Shown here: in pieces, positions 1 through 9,817 of the stretch
Numbering within the stretch: position 1 is the stretch's first letter
How the letters are laid out: each line of letters starts with the position of its first letter
Origin: Alphaproteobacteria bacterium
Lineage (GTDB): Bacteria > Pseudomonadota > Alphaproteobacteria > Sphingomonadales > Sphingomonadaceae
Reading direction: 5' to 3'
Length of the DNA stretch: 64,000 nt
Assembly (NCBI GenBank): GCA_030424845.1
Contig: JAUHWC010000002.1
Location: forward strand, 248,001-312,000
Translations under genes and position numbers: made by a program
Notes under the pieces: model-generated
What the model was told of the DNA's origin: nothing
The model's input: the letters and a program-made list of their open reading frames with translations, nothing else
Database searches by the model: none

Positions 1-160
1 CGCGAACATTCCAAGCCAAGCAGCTCGCGCCAAGGTTCCTGGTCACGGCAGTCAAAGGCCGACTGGCCGCCCGCAGGGGCCCCGAAGCGGAGCGGAGGGA
101 TGCGCCCCGGAGGACGCTCCGGCAGATGCCGGAGTATGAAACAAAAACTGTCACCCAAAA

Positions 161-286
161 GACTCACACCAGAATCCACGGAGCCTTAAACCTGTTATTA
201 ACCTTTTTTGGTGAGAAGTTGCGTGGTTAATTCGCGGCAACCTCTCCTAAGGAGGGATTACCGCAGGGGAACAATGGGACACCCAA
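161..286 (+). promoter_or_regulatory. ctrA upstream control region
   Basis: The 286 bases before ctrA hold no convincing gene. Two GANTC sites, the target of the CcrM cell-cycle methylase, lie at 161-165 (GACTC) and 172-176 (GAATC). TTAA half-sites lie at 186-189 and 198-201 (spacing 8; CtrA consensus is 7), with a third TTAA at 227-230. In Caulobacter, ctrA is controlled by GANTC methylation and by CtrA itself. The same logic here is inference. A purine-rich AAGGAGGG lies near 249-256, about 30 bases before the start codon. Confidence 0.5.
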
Positions 287-988
287 ATGCGTGTGCTGCT
301 GATCGAAGACGAGCCGACAACCGCCAAGGCGATCGAGCTGATGCTCACCACCGAAGGCTTTAACGTCTACTCCACTGACCTGGGCGAGGAAGGCCTCGAT
401 CTGGGCAAGCTGTATGACTATGACATCATCCTGCTGGACCTGAACCTGCCGGACATGCACGGCTATGACGTGCTCAAGAAGCTGCGCGTCGCCAAGGTGC
501 AGACGCCGGTGCTGATCCTTTCCGGCATTTCGGAAATGGACAGCAAGATCCGCTCGTTCGGCTTCGGCGCCGATGACTACGTGACCAAGCCCTTCCATCG
601 CGATGAGCTGGTTGCCCGCATCCACGCCGTGGTGCGTCGTTCCAAGGGCCACAGCCAGTCGGTCATCCGCACCGGCAAGCTGGCGGTGAACCTGGATGCC
701 AAGACCGTTGAAGTCGATGGCGCCCGTGTGCACCTGACCGGCAAGGAATATGCGATGCTGGAGCTGCTCAGCTTGCGCAAGGGCACGACCCTTACCAAGG
801 AAATGTTCCTGAACCACCTTTATGGCGGCATGGACGAGCCCGAACTCAAGATCATCGACGTGTTCATCTGCAAGCTGCGCAAGAAGCTCTCCAGCGCATG
901 CGGCGGGGACAACTACATCGAAACCGTGTGGGGCCGCGGCTATGTGCTGCGCGATCCTGATGCGGAAGAAGAGACGGCAGCAGCCTGA
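287..988 (+). CDS. ctrA: Cell-cycle response regulator CtrA
   Basis: OmpR-type two-component response regulator of 233 aa. The receiver domain (residues 1-120) has the acidic pocket near E7/D8, phosphoacceptor D51 and conserved K101 in VTKPFH. A winged-helix DNA-binding domain follows (about 130-225). Length and the segment [17 protein letters not shown] match the alphaproteobacterial cell-cycle and motility master regulator CtrA, which binds TTAA-N7-TTAA. The C-terminus ends in three alanines, resembling the tail that ClpXP recognises in Caulobacter CtrA. It stands alone, with a terminator after it. divK, in the same phosphorelay, lies 18 kb away. Identity is near certain; the set of regulated genes is not shown by sequence. 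Confidence 0.96.
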   Translation: MRVLLIEDEPTTAKAIELMLTTEGFNVYSTDLGEEGLDLGKLYDYDIILLDLNLPDMHGYDVLKKLRVAKVQTPVLILSGISEMDSKIRSFGFGADDYVTKPFHRDELVARIHAVVRRSKGHSQSVIRTGKLAVNLDAKTVEVDGARVHLTGKEYAMLELLSLRKGTTLTKEMFLNHLYGGMDEPELKIIDVFICKLRKKLSSACGGDNYIETVWGRGYVLRDPDAEEETAAA

Positions 989-1047
989 TCTTTTGAGGAC
1001 CGTCTTCGGAGGGGCAAGTACCCGAAGGACGGGGGGAGCACAGCGAG

Positions 1048-1082
1048 ACGGCCCGCTACCGGCGATGGTAGCGGGCCGTTTT
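1048..1082 (+). terminator. Rho-independent terminator after ctrA
   Basis: A 13-bp perfect GC-rich stem (1048-1060 with 1067-1079), a 6-base loop and a short T run follow the ctrA stop codon by 59 bases. It also separates ctrA from the converging MscS gene. There is no T run on the opposite strand, so it probably works only for ctrA. Confidence 0.88.
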
Positions 1083-1089
1083 CGCTTTC

Positions 1090-2304
1090 CTACACGCCCT
1101 TGAGGCCCTGAAGGTCCAGCCCGCTCGGTTCCTGGAACAGGCGCAGGCCGAATTCCGGCAGGATCGCAATCAGGTGGTCGAAGATATCTGCCTGGATGCT
1201 TTCGTATTCGCCCCAGTTGGTGGTGTTGGTGAAGCAGTAGATTTCCAGCGGCAGCCCTTGCGGCGTGGGTGGCAGCTGCCGCACCAGCAGGGTGAAGCCC
1301 TTGTCCGTCAACCTGGGGTGGGCCTTGAGATAGGCGATCACATAAGCGCGGAAGGTTCCGATATTGGTGATCCGCCGTGCATTGACCGGGTTGGTATCGC
1401 CAGCCAGCTCGCGCTCGTTCCATTCTGCCAGCTCCTTGTCCTTGGCGGCAAGGTAATCGGTGAGCAGGCGGAAGCGGTGCATGCCCTTCACTTCGTCCGC
1501 GCTCAGGAAACGAACGGAGTTCTGGTCCAGCGGCAGGGCGCGCTTGATCCGCCTTCCGCCGGCATCGCTCATCCCGCGCCAGTTGCGGTAGCTGTCGGAA
1601 ATCAGCTTGTGCGTGGGAATGGTGGTGATGGTCTTGTCGAAATTCTGCACCTTCACCGTGTGCAGCGCGATATCGACCACGTCGCCATCGGCATTCATGC
1701 TCGACATCTCGATCCAGTCGCCCACGCGCAGCATGTCGTTGCTGGAAAGTTGCACCGAGGCGACCAGCGAAAGGATGGTGTCCTTGAACACCAGCATCAG
1801 CACCGCCGCCATCGCGCCAAGGCCGGAAAGCAGCAGCAGCGGCGATTCCTCGATGAGGACGGAGATCATCAGGATAACCGCAGTGCAATAGACCGCGATC
1901 TTGAGCACCTGGATATAACCCTTGATCGGGCGGCTCTTCGCCTCCGGTCGGCGCGAATAGAGCTCGTTGACGTAATCCAGCGCCTTGCTCATCGCCATGG
2001 CGATCGACAGCACGATCAAGGCGCGAGCGAGGTTGGTAACCAGCGTCATCACCTCGTCCGGCAGGTTGGGAACGACTTCGATCCCGCGCGATATCATCAA
2101 GAGCGGAATGACCGTGGCAAGCCGCGCGGCGGCCTTGTCCGCCGTCTTGGTCCGCGTATCGAGGAACGGTGCCGCCAGCCGCAGGATCACCTTCTTGAGC
2201 AACCAGTTCACGGCTGCAGCAGCCAGCAGCAACAGGCCCAGCCCGATCAGGGACTGCACCCAGGGAACCTGCTCGGCGAAGAAAGTCGTCATGTCATCAA
2301 TCAT
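1090..2304 (-). CDS. MscS-family mechanosensitive ion channel (YbdG-like)
   Basis: Inner-membrane protein of 404 aa. Hydrophobic segments lie near residues 15-35, 90-110, 130-150 and 153-185, the last being the pore-lining MscS core. After it comes the beta domain (DMLRVGDWIEM, then KTITTIPTHKLISDSYRNW), typical of small-conductance mechanosensitive channels. The long C-terminal half, with GGRRIKRAL and the TPQGLPLEIYCFT segment, fits the YbdG subgroup, which helps survival of osmotic downshock. The gene is monocistronic and converges on ctrA. The family is clear; the gating properties cannot be judged. Confidence 0.9.
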   Translation of the reverse strand: MIDDMTTFFAEQVPWVQSLIGLGLLLLAAAAVNWLLKKVILRLAAPFLDTRTKTADKAAARLATVIPLLMISRGIEVVPNLPDEVMTLVTNLARALIVLSIAMAMSKALDYVNELYSRRPEAKSRPIKGYIQVLKIAVYCTAVILMISVLIEESPLLLLSGLGAMAAVLMLVFKDTILSLVASVQLSSNDMLRVGDWIEMSSMNADGDVVDIALHTVKVQNFDKTITTIPTHKLISDSYRNWRGMSDAGGRRIKRALPLDQNSVRFLSADEVKGMHRFRLLTDYLAAKDKELAEWNERELAGDTNPVNARRITNIGTFRAYVIAYLKAHPRLTDKGFTLLVRQLPPTPQGLPLEIYCFTNTTNWGEYESIQADIFDHLIAILPEFGLRLFQEPSGLDLQGLKGV

Positions 2305-2388
2305 GGCGAGTGCCCTAGCGCGGGTGGGAAGCGAACCTCAAGTGGGAGAGGCTGGACAAACGCCCGCACACTCGCCAATCGGCTCTCC

Positions 2389-3090
2389 ATGACTGCACAC
2401 AAGGAAGGCGATCCGACAACGCTCAACCGGCTCTATGGCCGCAGCCAGGGCAAGCCGCTGCGCGCCTACCAGCAGGACCTGGTCGACAATTTCCTGCCGA
2501 GCATCGCCGTACCCGAAGAAGGCCCGGTGACGGCCGAGCGATTGTTCGGACATGATTGCCCCTTGCATTTCGAGATCGGCTTTGGTGCAGGAGAGCACCT
2601 TGCCTATCGTGCGGACCTGCTGCCGGACCACGGCTTCATCGGCGCGGAGCCTTTCCTGAACGGCGTTGCGGCAGCCCTCGCCCATGTGAAGGAAAGCAAC
2701 CTCGGCAATGTCCGCATCCAGCATGGCGACGCGCTGCAGGTGCTGAAGCGCATTCCCGATGGCGCGCTGACCATGCTCTACCTGCTGCATCCCGATCCCT
2801 GGCCCAAGAACAAGCACGCCAAGCGCCGGATGATGAACGATGGTCCCGTGCAGATGTTTGCCGACAAGCTGAAACCCGGTGGAGAATTCCGTTTCGGTAC
2901 CGATCACCCGGTCTACCTGCGCCACGCGCTGATGATAATGCGCCGCTTCTCCGACCAGTTTGAATGGGTCGTCGAAAGCCCGAAGGACTGGCAAATCCGC
3001 CCCTCCGGCTGGCCCGAGACGCGCTACGAACACAAGGCCCGCACCGTCTTCCATCACGAAGTGTGGTATTTCCGATTTCGCAGGAAATAG
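2389..3090 (+). CDS. trmB: tRNA (guanine-N7-)-methyltransferase TrmB
   Basis: SAM-dependent methyltransferase of 233 aa that makes m7G46 in tRNA variable loops. The Rossmann SAM motif EIGFGAGEH is near residues 62-70, followed by the family signature YLLHPDPWPKNKHAKRR and the late segment FGTDHPVYLRHAL. The chosen ATG at 2389 gives the usual family length. An open frame extends much further upstream, but there it runs antisense to the MscS gene. It is divergent from MscS with an 84-base gap. Identification is firm. Confidence 0.95.
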   Translation: MTAHKEGDPTTLNRLYGRSQGKPLRAYQQDLVDNFLPSIAVPEEGPVTAERLFGHDCPLHFEIGFGAGEHLAYRADLLPDHGFIGAEPFLNGVAAALAHVKESNLGNVRIQHGDALQVLKRIPDGALTMLYLLHPDPWPKNKHAKRRMMNDGPVQMFADKLKPGGEFRFGTDHPVYLRHALMIMRRFSDQFEWVVESPKDWQIRPSGWPETRYEHKARTVFHHEVWYFRFRRK

Positions 3091-3171
3091 GCCACGCTTC
3101 GGCCCTAGCGGAACATCTGCGCCGCCCAAATCGTTGATCGCGCAGCAATCACGACGAACAGGAGTTCGACA

Positions 3172-3858
3172 TTGGCAGACAAGACAGCATGCGTCATCGG
3201 TGCCTCACGCGGGCTTGGCCTCGGGCTGGTGAAGCACCTCGTGACAAGCGGTTATGAGGTTTACGCCACCCAGCGATCACATGGTGTCGCGCTGACCGAG
3301 CTTGCCGCCGAGCACTCCGGCGCCGTGCATATCCACCAGCTGGACGTGACGGACGAGGCGAGCGTAGCGGAGCTTGCCAAGGCACTCCCGGCGGGCACGC
3401 TCGACCTGCTGGTGATGAACCCCGGTGTTTACGGCGGTTCCGAACAGGCGCTGGACGACCTTACACGCGACAATGTGGCCGATATCCTGATGACCAACGC
3501 CGTGTGTCCGGTGCAGGCCGTGATCACTCTGCTGCCCGCCCTGAAGGAAGGCGCGGTGATTGGCATGATGAGCTCCAAGATGGGTTCGATCGCGGATAGC
3601 TCCGGCGGTGCGAACCTTTACCGCCTGTCGAAGGTGAGCCAGAACATGCTGTCGCGCTCACTGTTCGAGAATTACACCAGGGAGCGCAGTATCTCGGTGA
3701 TCTCGCTGCATCCGGGCTGGGTAAAGACGGACATGGGTGGACCCAACGCACTGATCGACGTGGATACCAGCGTTGCGGGCATGGTCACAGTGTTGGAAGC
3801 GAAACGCCAGCCGGAACACCGCTTCCTTGCTTACGACGGCACCGAAGTGCCTTGGTAG
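3172..3858 (+). CDS. SDR-family oxidoreductase
   Basis: Classical short-chain dehydrogenase/reductase of 228 aa. The N-terminal nucleotide motif GASRGLGLG fits the TGxxxGxG pattern. NPGVYGG sits in the NAG position, and the catalytic Tyr/Lys pair is in YRLSK near residues 151-155, after a serine-rich MMSSKMGS segment. The start is TTG at 3172, preceded by AGGAG about 7 bases upstream; no ATG gives a complete Rossmann fold. The substrate is unknown. It resembles C-factor/csgA-like and YciK-like SDRs. It stands alone between trmB and the TauE-type exporter. Confidence 0.88.
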   Translation: MADKTACVIGASRGLGLGLVKHLVTSGYEVYATQRSHGVALTELAAEHSGAVHIHQLDVTDEASVAELAKALPAGTLDLLVMNPGVYGGSEQALDDLTRDNVADILMTNAVCPVQAVITLLPALKEGAVIGMMSSKMGSIADSSGGANLYRLSKVSQNMLSRSLFENYTRERSISVISLHPGWVKTDMGGPNALIDVDTSVAGMVTVLEAKRQPEHRFLAYDGTEVPW

Positions 3859-3959
3859 CAAGCGGGAAATCGGGCGCGCCGGATAAAGAAAATCTTGCTT
3901 CCCGGGTTGCGGGTTCACGCGCATAGGGCGCTTGTTCAACCATTCCGGATGCGCCGCCC

Positions 3960-4721
3960 ATGCTTGGCGATTTCGATCTTGCGTCCCTGCTTCCCTACAT
4001 CGCCGTCGGATTCGCCGCACAACTGGTTGACGGCGCGCTGGGCATGGCCTTCGGGGTGATCGCCAACGCGCTGATGGTAGGGGTTCTGGGCGTCCCGCCA
4101 GCGCTGGCATCGCAACGCGTGCACGTGGTGGAATGCTTCACCACGGCGACCAGCGGCATCAGCCACCTGCTCAACGGAAACATCGACAAGTCACTATTCT
4201 GGCGCCTCCTGCTGCCCGGGATCGTAGGAGGAGTGCTGGGGGCTTATGTCCTGACCAGCATCGATGCCAGCATCATCCGCCCGCTGGTGCTGACCTATCT
4301 GTCGGCCATCGGATTGTACCTGTTGTATCGCGGCCTGACCTATCCTCCGGTAGCAAGGCGACCCAAGAGGGTCCGCACGCTTGGCTTGATCGGGGGTTTC
4401 CTGGATGCGGCAGGCGGCGGCGGCTGGGGGCCTGTGGTGACATCGAACCTGCTGGTGCAGGGCGCGGAACCACGAAAGGTGGTGGGCACGGTCAACGCGG
4501 TGGAATTCTTCCTGACGCTCACGATCTCCGCGGCATTCGTACTGCAACTGGGTTTTGGCGACCTTGCCGGGGCGACACTCGGTTTCCTGATCGGTGGCGT
4601 GGCGGCAGCGCCTATCGGTGCCTTCGCGGCAAAGCACCTCTCCGTAAGGTTGATGCTGATCTTCGTCGGCGTGGTTCTGACGCTGACAAGCGCTGCCGGT
4701 GTCTGGGCGGCGCTTACCTAG
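3960..4721 (+). CDS. TSUP-family sulfite/organosulfonate exporter (TauE/SafE type)
   Basis: Integral membrane protein of 253 aa with about seven to eight hydrophobic helices. It carries the TauE/SafE repeat pattern: GFAAQLVDGALGMAFG at residues 14-29, and a second half starting GLIGGFLDAAGGGGWGP. The glycine-rich FLDAAGGGGWGP motif is the family hallmark. Members export sulfite, sulfoacetate or related small anions. The substrate here cannot be deduced, as no sulfur-metabolism neighbours are present. It converges on maeB with an 81-base gap in which I see no clear terminator. Confidence 0.9.
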   Translation: MLGDFDLASLLPYIAVGFAAQLVDGALGMAFGVIANALMVGVLGVPPALASQRVHVVECFTTATSGISHLLNGNIDKSLFWRLLLPGIVGGVLGAYVLTSIDASIIRPLVLTYLSAIGLYLLYRGLTYPPVARRPKRVRTLGLIGGFLDAAGGGGWGPVVTSNLLVQGAEPRKVVGTVNAVEFFLTLTISAAFVLQLGFGDLAGATLGFLIGGVAAAPIGAFAAKHLSVRLMLIFVGVVLTLTSAAGVWAALT

Positions 4722-4802
4722 CCACTCGCCCTGAACGCTGGCGGCAAAAGGGGAAATGCACCCTCTTGCATTGCACCGGCCGCTGCAACGCGACCTGTGC
4801 GT

Positions 4803-7061
4803 TCAACCAACCACGCCTGCCGTGGCAAGCACCGCCAAAGTCAGCACATCGGGCGCAATGGAGGTCATCGGTGCGATCTGCACCGGCTTCTCCATCCCGA
4901 TCAGCATCGGGCCGATCGTGGCATTGCCGCCCAGTTCGCGCAGCAGCTTGGCCGATAGGTTGGCCGATTGCAGGCCCGGCATGACCAGCACGTTCGCCGG
5001 TCCCGACAGGCGGCTGAAGGGATAAAGCTTCATCACCGTGGGGTTGAGCGCGGCGTCGGGTGCCATTTCGCCTTCGTATTCGAAACCCGGATCCTCGGCA
5101 TCGAGGATGGCCACGGCATCGCGGATGTTCTCCAGCCACTTGCCCGGGGGATTGCCGAATGTGGAATAGGACAGGAAGGCAACGCGCGGTTCGTGGCCCA
5201 GGCGGCGTGCCACGGCAGCGGTTTCCTTGGCGATGTGTGCCAGCTGTTCGGCGCTCGGCCGCTCGTTGATGGTGGTGTCGGCGAGGAAGGTCGTCTGCGT
5301 CTTGCCGATCATCATGTGCACGCCGAAGGGTACCTGCCCCTTCTTGGGTTCGACCACGCGGCTCACTTCGCGCATGGTCTGGGCAAAGGTGCGGGTCAGG
5401 CCGGAGATCATGGCATCTCCGTGGCCCAACGCCAGCAGCAAGCCGGCGAAGGTGTTGCGTTCCTGGTTGACCATGCGGCGCACGTCACGCTCCGTCAGGC
5501 CCTTGCGCTGCATCCTTGCATAGAGATGCTCGACCATCTGCGGCACCAGATCGCTGTCAGCCGAATTCTGGATCTCGAAGCTCTCGGGAGCATCCACGTT
5601 GAGTTCACGCAACTTGTCCAGCACGGCTTGCGTGCGGCCGACAAGCACGGGAGTGCCATAGCCGAAGTCGCGATACTGGATCGCGGCGCGCAGCACCACT
5701 TCCTCTTCCGCTTCGGCAAAGATCATCCGCTTGGGGTTGTTCTTGGCTTCGGCGTAGACGGTGGTGAGCACCGATGTCGTGGGGTTCATGCGGCTCTTCA
5801 ACGCATGGCGGTAGGCATCGAAGTCCTCGATCGGATCCTGCGCCACGCCGGTGTCCATCGCCGCCTTGGCAACGGCGGCGGAAACGGTTTCCATCAGGCG
5901 CGGGTCGAACGGTACCGGGATAATGTAGTCCTGCCCGAAGGTGTGGTTCTTGCCATAGGCGGCCGCCACCTCTTCCGGCACCGGCATGCGGGCCAGTTCG
6001 GCAATGGCTTCGGCGGCTGCGATCTTCATCTCCTCGTTGATGGCAGTGGCGCGCACGTCCAGCGCCCCGCGGAAGATGAAGGGGAAACCCAGCACGTTGT
6101 TGACCTGGTTGGGATAATCGCTGCGGCCGGTTGCCACGATGGCATCGGGGCGCACGGCCTTGGCGTCATCCGGCGTGATTTCCGGGTCCGGGTTGGCCAT
6201 GGCGAAGATGATCGGCTGATCGGCCATCCTGGCCACCCATTCGGGCTTCAGCGCCCCTGCCACCGAAAGGCCGAGGAAGATATCAGCGCCTTCCAGCGCC
6301 TCTTCCAGCGTGCGGCGATCGGTATCGACGGCATGGGCGCTCTTCCACTGGTCCACGCGGTCACGCCCGTTGTAGATCACGCCCGAGCGATCACACATCA
6401 GTACGTTGTCATGCTTCACGCCCATGGCCTTGATCAGCGCGGTGCAGGCGATGGCGGCAGCCCCTGCGCCGTTCACCACGACCTTCACATCCTCCAGCTT
6501 GCGACCGGTGATGTGGCAGGCATTGACCAAGCCAGCCGCAGAGATGATCGCGGTGCCGTGCTGGTCATCATGCATGACGGGAATATTTAGCTTTTCGCGC
6601 AGCGCCTGCTCGATGATGAAGCACTCGGGTGCCTTGATGTCCTCAAGGTTGATGCCGCCGAAGCTCGGCTCCATCAGGGCAACCGCATTGATGAAGGCTT
6701 CCGGGTCTTCCGTAGCCAGTTCGAGGTCGATCGAATCCACATCGGCGAACCGCTTGAACAGCACCGCCTTGCCTTCCATCACCGGCTTGGACGCGAGCGC
6801 GCCGAGATTGCCCAGACCCAGGATCGCCGTGCCGTTCGAAATCACCGCCACAAGATTAGACTTTGCCGTGTAGCGCGCCGCGAGCGCGGGGTTCTCGGCA
6901 ATGGCCTTCACCGGTGCAGCGACACCGGGGGAATAGGCGAGGCTCAGGTCACGCTGCGTCGCCATCGGCTTGCTGGCGATAACCTCGATCTTCCCGGGCC
7001 TGATTGTCTCATGATAGAAAAGCGCCTCGCGCGAGGTGAAATCGTTTGTGTCGTCGGCCAA
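4803..7061 (-). CDS. maeB: NADP-dependent malic enzyme with C-terminal phosphotransacetylase domain
   Basis: Multidomain malic enzyme of 752 aa. The N-terminal malic domain (SLAYSPGVAAPV, then MHDDQHGTAI) and NAD-binding domain (VNGAGAAAIACT) fill about 1-430. The remainder is the phosphotransacetylase-like domain that regulates MaeB-type enzymes by acetyl-CoA. The reaction is oxidative decarboxylation of malate to pyruvate, giving NADPH. The start is TTG at 7061, with AGGGAGG about 7 bases upstream; the reading frame offers no better start. It is divergent from mutS across a 114-base gap that must hold both promoters. Confidence 0.95.
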   Translation of the reverse strand: MADDTNDFTSREALFYHETIRPGKIEVIASKPMATQRDLSLAYSPGVAAPVKAIAENPALAARYTAKSNLVAVISNGTAILGLGNLGALASKPVMEGKAVLFKRFADVDSIDLELATEDPEAFINAVALMEPSFGGINLEDIKAPECFIIEQALREKLNIPVMHDDQHGTAIISAAGLVNACHITGRKLEDVKVVVNGAGAAAIACTALIKAMGVKHDNVLMCDRSGVIYNGRDRVDQWKSAHAVDTDRRTLEEALEGADIFLGLSVAGALKPEWVARMADQPIIFAMANPDPEITPDDAKAVRPDAIVATGRSDYPNQVNNVLGFPFIFRGALDVRATAINEEMKIAAAEAIAELARMPVPEEVAAAYGKNHTFGQDYIIPVPFDPRLMETVSAAVAKAAMDTGVAQDPIEDFDAYRHALKSRMNPTTSVLTTVYAEAKNNPKRMIFAEAEEEVVLRAAIQYRDFGYGTPVLVGRTQAVLDKLRELNVDAPESFEIQNSADSDLVPQMVEHLYARMQRKGLTERDVRRMVNQERNTFAGLLLALGHGDAMISGLTRTFAQTMREVSRVVEPKKGQVPFGVHMMIGKTQTTFLADTTINERPSAEQLAHIAKETAAVARRLGHEPRVAFLSYSTFGNPPGKWLENIRDAVAILDAEDPGFEYEGEMAPDAALNPTVMKLYPFSRLSGPANVLVMPGLQSANLSAKLLRELGGNATIGPMLIGMEKPVQIAPMTSIAPDVLTLAVLATAGVVG

Positions 7062-7175
7062 GTGATCCTCCCTGGGTTATCTATGGCCATAATCAGCAAT
7101 TGCCGTGCGCGATAGGGGAAAGCGTCGATAGCTCTCTTCCCGAATCACCGAATTCACCGTTACCCACCGATACCG

Positions 7176-9791
7176 ATGGCCGGTTCCGCAACCCCGATGA
7201 TGGCACAATATTTCGACCTCAAGAAGGAGGCCGGGGATTGCCTGCTGTTCTATCGCATGGGCGACTTTTTCGAGCTGTTCTTCGACGATGCAAGACAAGC
7301 CGCCAGCGTTCTCGACATCGCGCTTACAAGTCGCGGCGAACATGGCGGGGAACCGGTGCCGATGTGCGGCGTGCCGGTGCATTCGGCCGAGGGATATCTC
7401 GCCCGCCTGATCCGCGCCGGGTGCCGCGTTGCCATTGCCGAACAGGTGGAAACGCCGGACGAGGCGAAGGAACGCGCCAAGCGCGAGGGCACGCCGACAT
7501 CCAAGGCTCTGGTGAAGCGCGACATCGTGCGCTTCGTCACCGCCGGCACACTGACGGAAGAAGCCCTGCTGGAACCGCGCCGCGCCAATATGCTGGCCGC
7601 GATCGTCGATGTGCGCGGGACTTGCGGCGTGGCCGCTTGCGACATCTCCACCGGACGGATGGAACTGGAGGAATGCCCGGAAGAAGCCCTGGGCTCTGTG
7701 CTTGCCCGCATCGGCGCCAGCGAGGTCGTCGCGCCAGAAGGTTGGGATGCAGCGCCTTTCGATGCCATTGCGCGCCCGCGCGCGGACTTCGGCAGCGAAA
7801 GCGGGGAAGCTTCGCTGAAGAAGCTCCACGGTGTAGCCACGCTGGACGGGTTCGGCAGCTTCAGCCGCGCGATGCTGGCAGCGGCAGGCGGACTCGTCGC
7901 CTATCTCGAACATGCGGGGCGCGGGGCCCTGCCCTTCCTGCTGCCGCCCGTAGCCCGCTCCACAGCCTCCACCATGGCGATGGACGAGGCCACTCGCGCC
8001 AGCCTTGAAATCGTGCAGGCCCAGAATGGCGGGCGCGCCGGTTCGCTTCTGGCCGAGGTGGACCGCTGCGTGACCGGTGCCGGTGCGCGGCTGCTGGCAG
8101 AGGACCTTTCCGCCCCGCTGACGGACAGCACGGCCATCGAAGACAGGTTGGCATTGGTGGGAGAGATATACCGCGATCCCCTGCTGCGGGCCGACATGCG
8201 CGAGTTGCTTCGCGCCATTCCCGATATCGGCCGCGCACTGGGCCGCATCGTGGCAGGACGCGGCAGCCCGCGTGACCTGGGGCAAGTGCGCGACGGCCTG
8301 ATCGAGGCGCGGCGGCTGCATGGCATCCTCTCCGCCCGCAAGGATCGCCCTGCCTTGCTCGACGCGTTGCTGCCCGCAATCACCGGCCATGGCGCGCTGA
8401 CGGACCTGCTCAGCCGCGCGCTCGTCCCCTCCCCGCCCACAGAACGCAGCCAGGGCGGGTACATCGCGCAAGGCTATGACGAGGGGCTGGATGAATTGCG
8501 CGAGGTTTCCGGCAATGCCCGCCGCGCGATTGCCGCGATGGAGAGCCGCTACAAGTCAGAAACGGGCATCAGCGCGCTGAAGATCAGGCACAATGGCGTG
8601 CTCGGCTATTTCATCGAAGTGCCGAGCAAGCATGCCGACCGGCTGATGGAGCCGGACAGCGGCTTCATCCATCGCCAGACCATGGCGAATGCCGTCCGCT
8701 TCAATTCGCTCACCCTGCACGAAGAAGCCAACCGCATCGCAGAAGCCGGTGGCAGGGCACTGGCCGCCGAAGAAGCGCATTTCGAGGAACTGGCCGCGGC
8801 GGTGGCGCGTGATCGTGAGGGGATTGCCGCAACGGCAGCTGCCCTTGCCCGTCTTGATGTGAGCGCAGGGCAGGCGGAACGTGCGGCAGAAGGCGGCTGG
8901 TGCCGGCCGCATATCGCCAATGACAACAGCCTTGCCATCACGGGTGGCAGGCACCCGGTGGTCGAGGCCGCGTTGGCGAAACAGGGCGAGCGCTTTGTCG
9001 CCAACGACTGTACCCTGTCGGATGCCGACAGGCTGTGGCTGGTCGGCGGACCGAACATGGGCGGCAAGTCCACCTTCCTGCGCCAGAATGCACTGATCGT
9101 CCTGCTCGCCCAGGCCGGCGGCTACGTGCCCGCCGAAGCCGCACGCATCGGACTGGTGGACCGGCTGTTCAGCCGCGTGGGCGCGTCAGACAACCTGGCG
9201 CGCGGGCGCTCGACCTTCATGGTCGAAATGGTCGAAACCGCAGCCATCCTCTCGCAAGCCGGCGAGCGCAGCTTCGTGATCCTCGACGAAGTGGGGCGCG
9301 GAACCTCGACCTATGACGGGCTGGCGCTGGCATGGGCGGTGGCCGAAGCGATCCACGAGAACAACCGCAGCCGCTGCCTCTTCGCCACGCATTATCACGA
9401 GATGGCGCGGCTGGCGGAGACTTGCCCTGCACTGTCGCTCCATCACGTGCGAGCAAAGGAATGGAAGGGTGACCTCGTGCTGCTGCACGAATTGGCAGAA
9501 GGCGCGGCGGACCGTTCCTATGGACTTGCGGTGGCACGGCTCGCCGGCGTGCCCAAGGAGGTCGTGACGCGGGCCAAGGCGGTGCTGGACAAACTGGAAA
9601 AAGGCCGCGCGGAAACGGGCGGACTTGCTGCGGGTCTAGGTGAACTGCCGCTTTTCGCCGCCACCACCACACAGCATGAAGAGGAGCGCGATGTGCTCCG
9701 CGAGAAGCTCGAAGCACTCGACGTGGACGCGCTGTCCCCGCGCGAGGCTCTGGAGATGCTCTACAAGCTGAAGCAGGAAGCGGGAACCTAG
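7176..9791 (+). CDS. mutS: DNA mismatch repair protein MutS
   Basis: 871-aa mismatch-recognition ATPase. The N-terminal domain has YRMGDFFELFFDDA near residues 25-40, carrying the Phe-x-Glu motif that inserts beside the mispair. Connector, lever and clamp domains follow. The ATPase domain has Walker A GGPNMGGKST near residue 625, and FVILDEVGRGTSTYDG further on. The C-terminus, LSPREALEMLYKLKQ, fits the dimerisation tail. The full-length frame is intact, so mismatch repair is probably functional. mutL is not in this window. Confidence 0.97.
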   Translation: MAGSATPMMAQYFDLKKEAGDCLLFYRMGDFFELFFDDARQAASVLDIALTSRGEHGGEPVPMCGVPVHSAEGYLARLIRAGCRVAIAEQVETPDEAKERAKREGTPTSKALVKRDIVRFVTAGTLTEEALLEPRRANMLAAIVDVRGTCGVAACDISTGRMELEECPEEALGSVLARIGASEVVAPEGWDAAPFDAIARPRADFGSESGEASLKKLHGVATLDGFGSFSRAMLAAAGGLVAYLEHAGRGALPFLLPPVARSTASTMAMDEATRASLEIVQAQNGGRAGSLLAEVDRCVTGAGARLLAEDLSAPLTDSTAIEDRLALVGEIYRDPLLRADMRELLRAIPDIGRALGRIVAGRGSPRDLGQVRDGLIEARRLHGILSARKDRPALLDALLPAITGHGALTDLLSRALVPSPPTERSQGGYIAQGYDEGLDELREVSGNARRAIAAMESRYKSETGISALKIRHNGVLGYFIEVPSKHADRLMEPDSGFIHRQTMANAVRFNSLTLHEEANRIAEAGGRALAAEEAHFEELAAAVARDREGIAATAAALARLDVSAGQAERAAEGGWCRPHIANDNSLAITGGRHPVVEAALAKQGERFVANDCTLSDADRLWLVGGPNMGGKSTFLRQNALIVLLAQAGGYVPAEAARIGLVDRLFSRVGASDNLARGRSTFMVEMVETAAILSQAGERSFVILDEVGRGTSTYDGLALAWAVAEAIHENNRSRCLFATHYHEMARLAETCPALSLHHVRAKEWKGDLVLLHELAEGAADRSYGLAVARLAGVPKEVVTRAKAVLDKLEKGRAETGGLAAGLGELPLFAATTTQHEEERDVLREKLEALDVDALSPREALEMLYKLKQEAGT

Positions 9792-9817
9792 GCAGCGATC
9801 ATACCGTTGAACCAGGC

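Noticed and set aside
4968-6590. 540-codon open frame opposite maeB
   Set aside because: Histidine- and glutamine-rich shadow frame of a well-supported gene.
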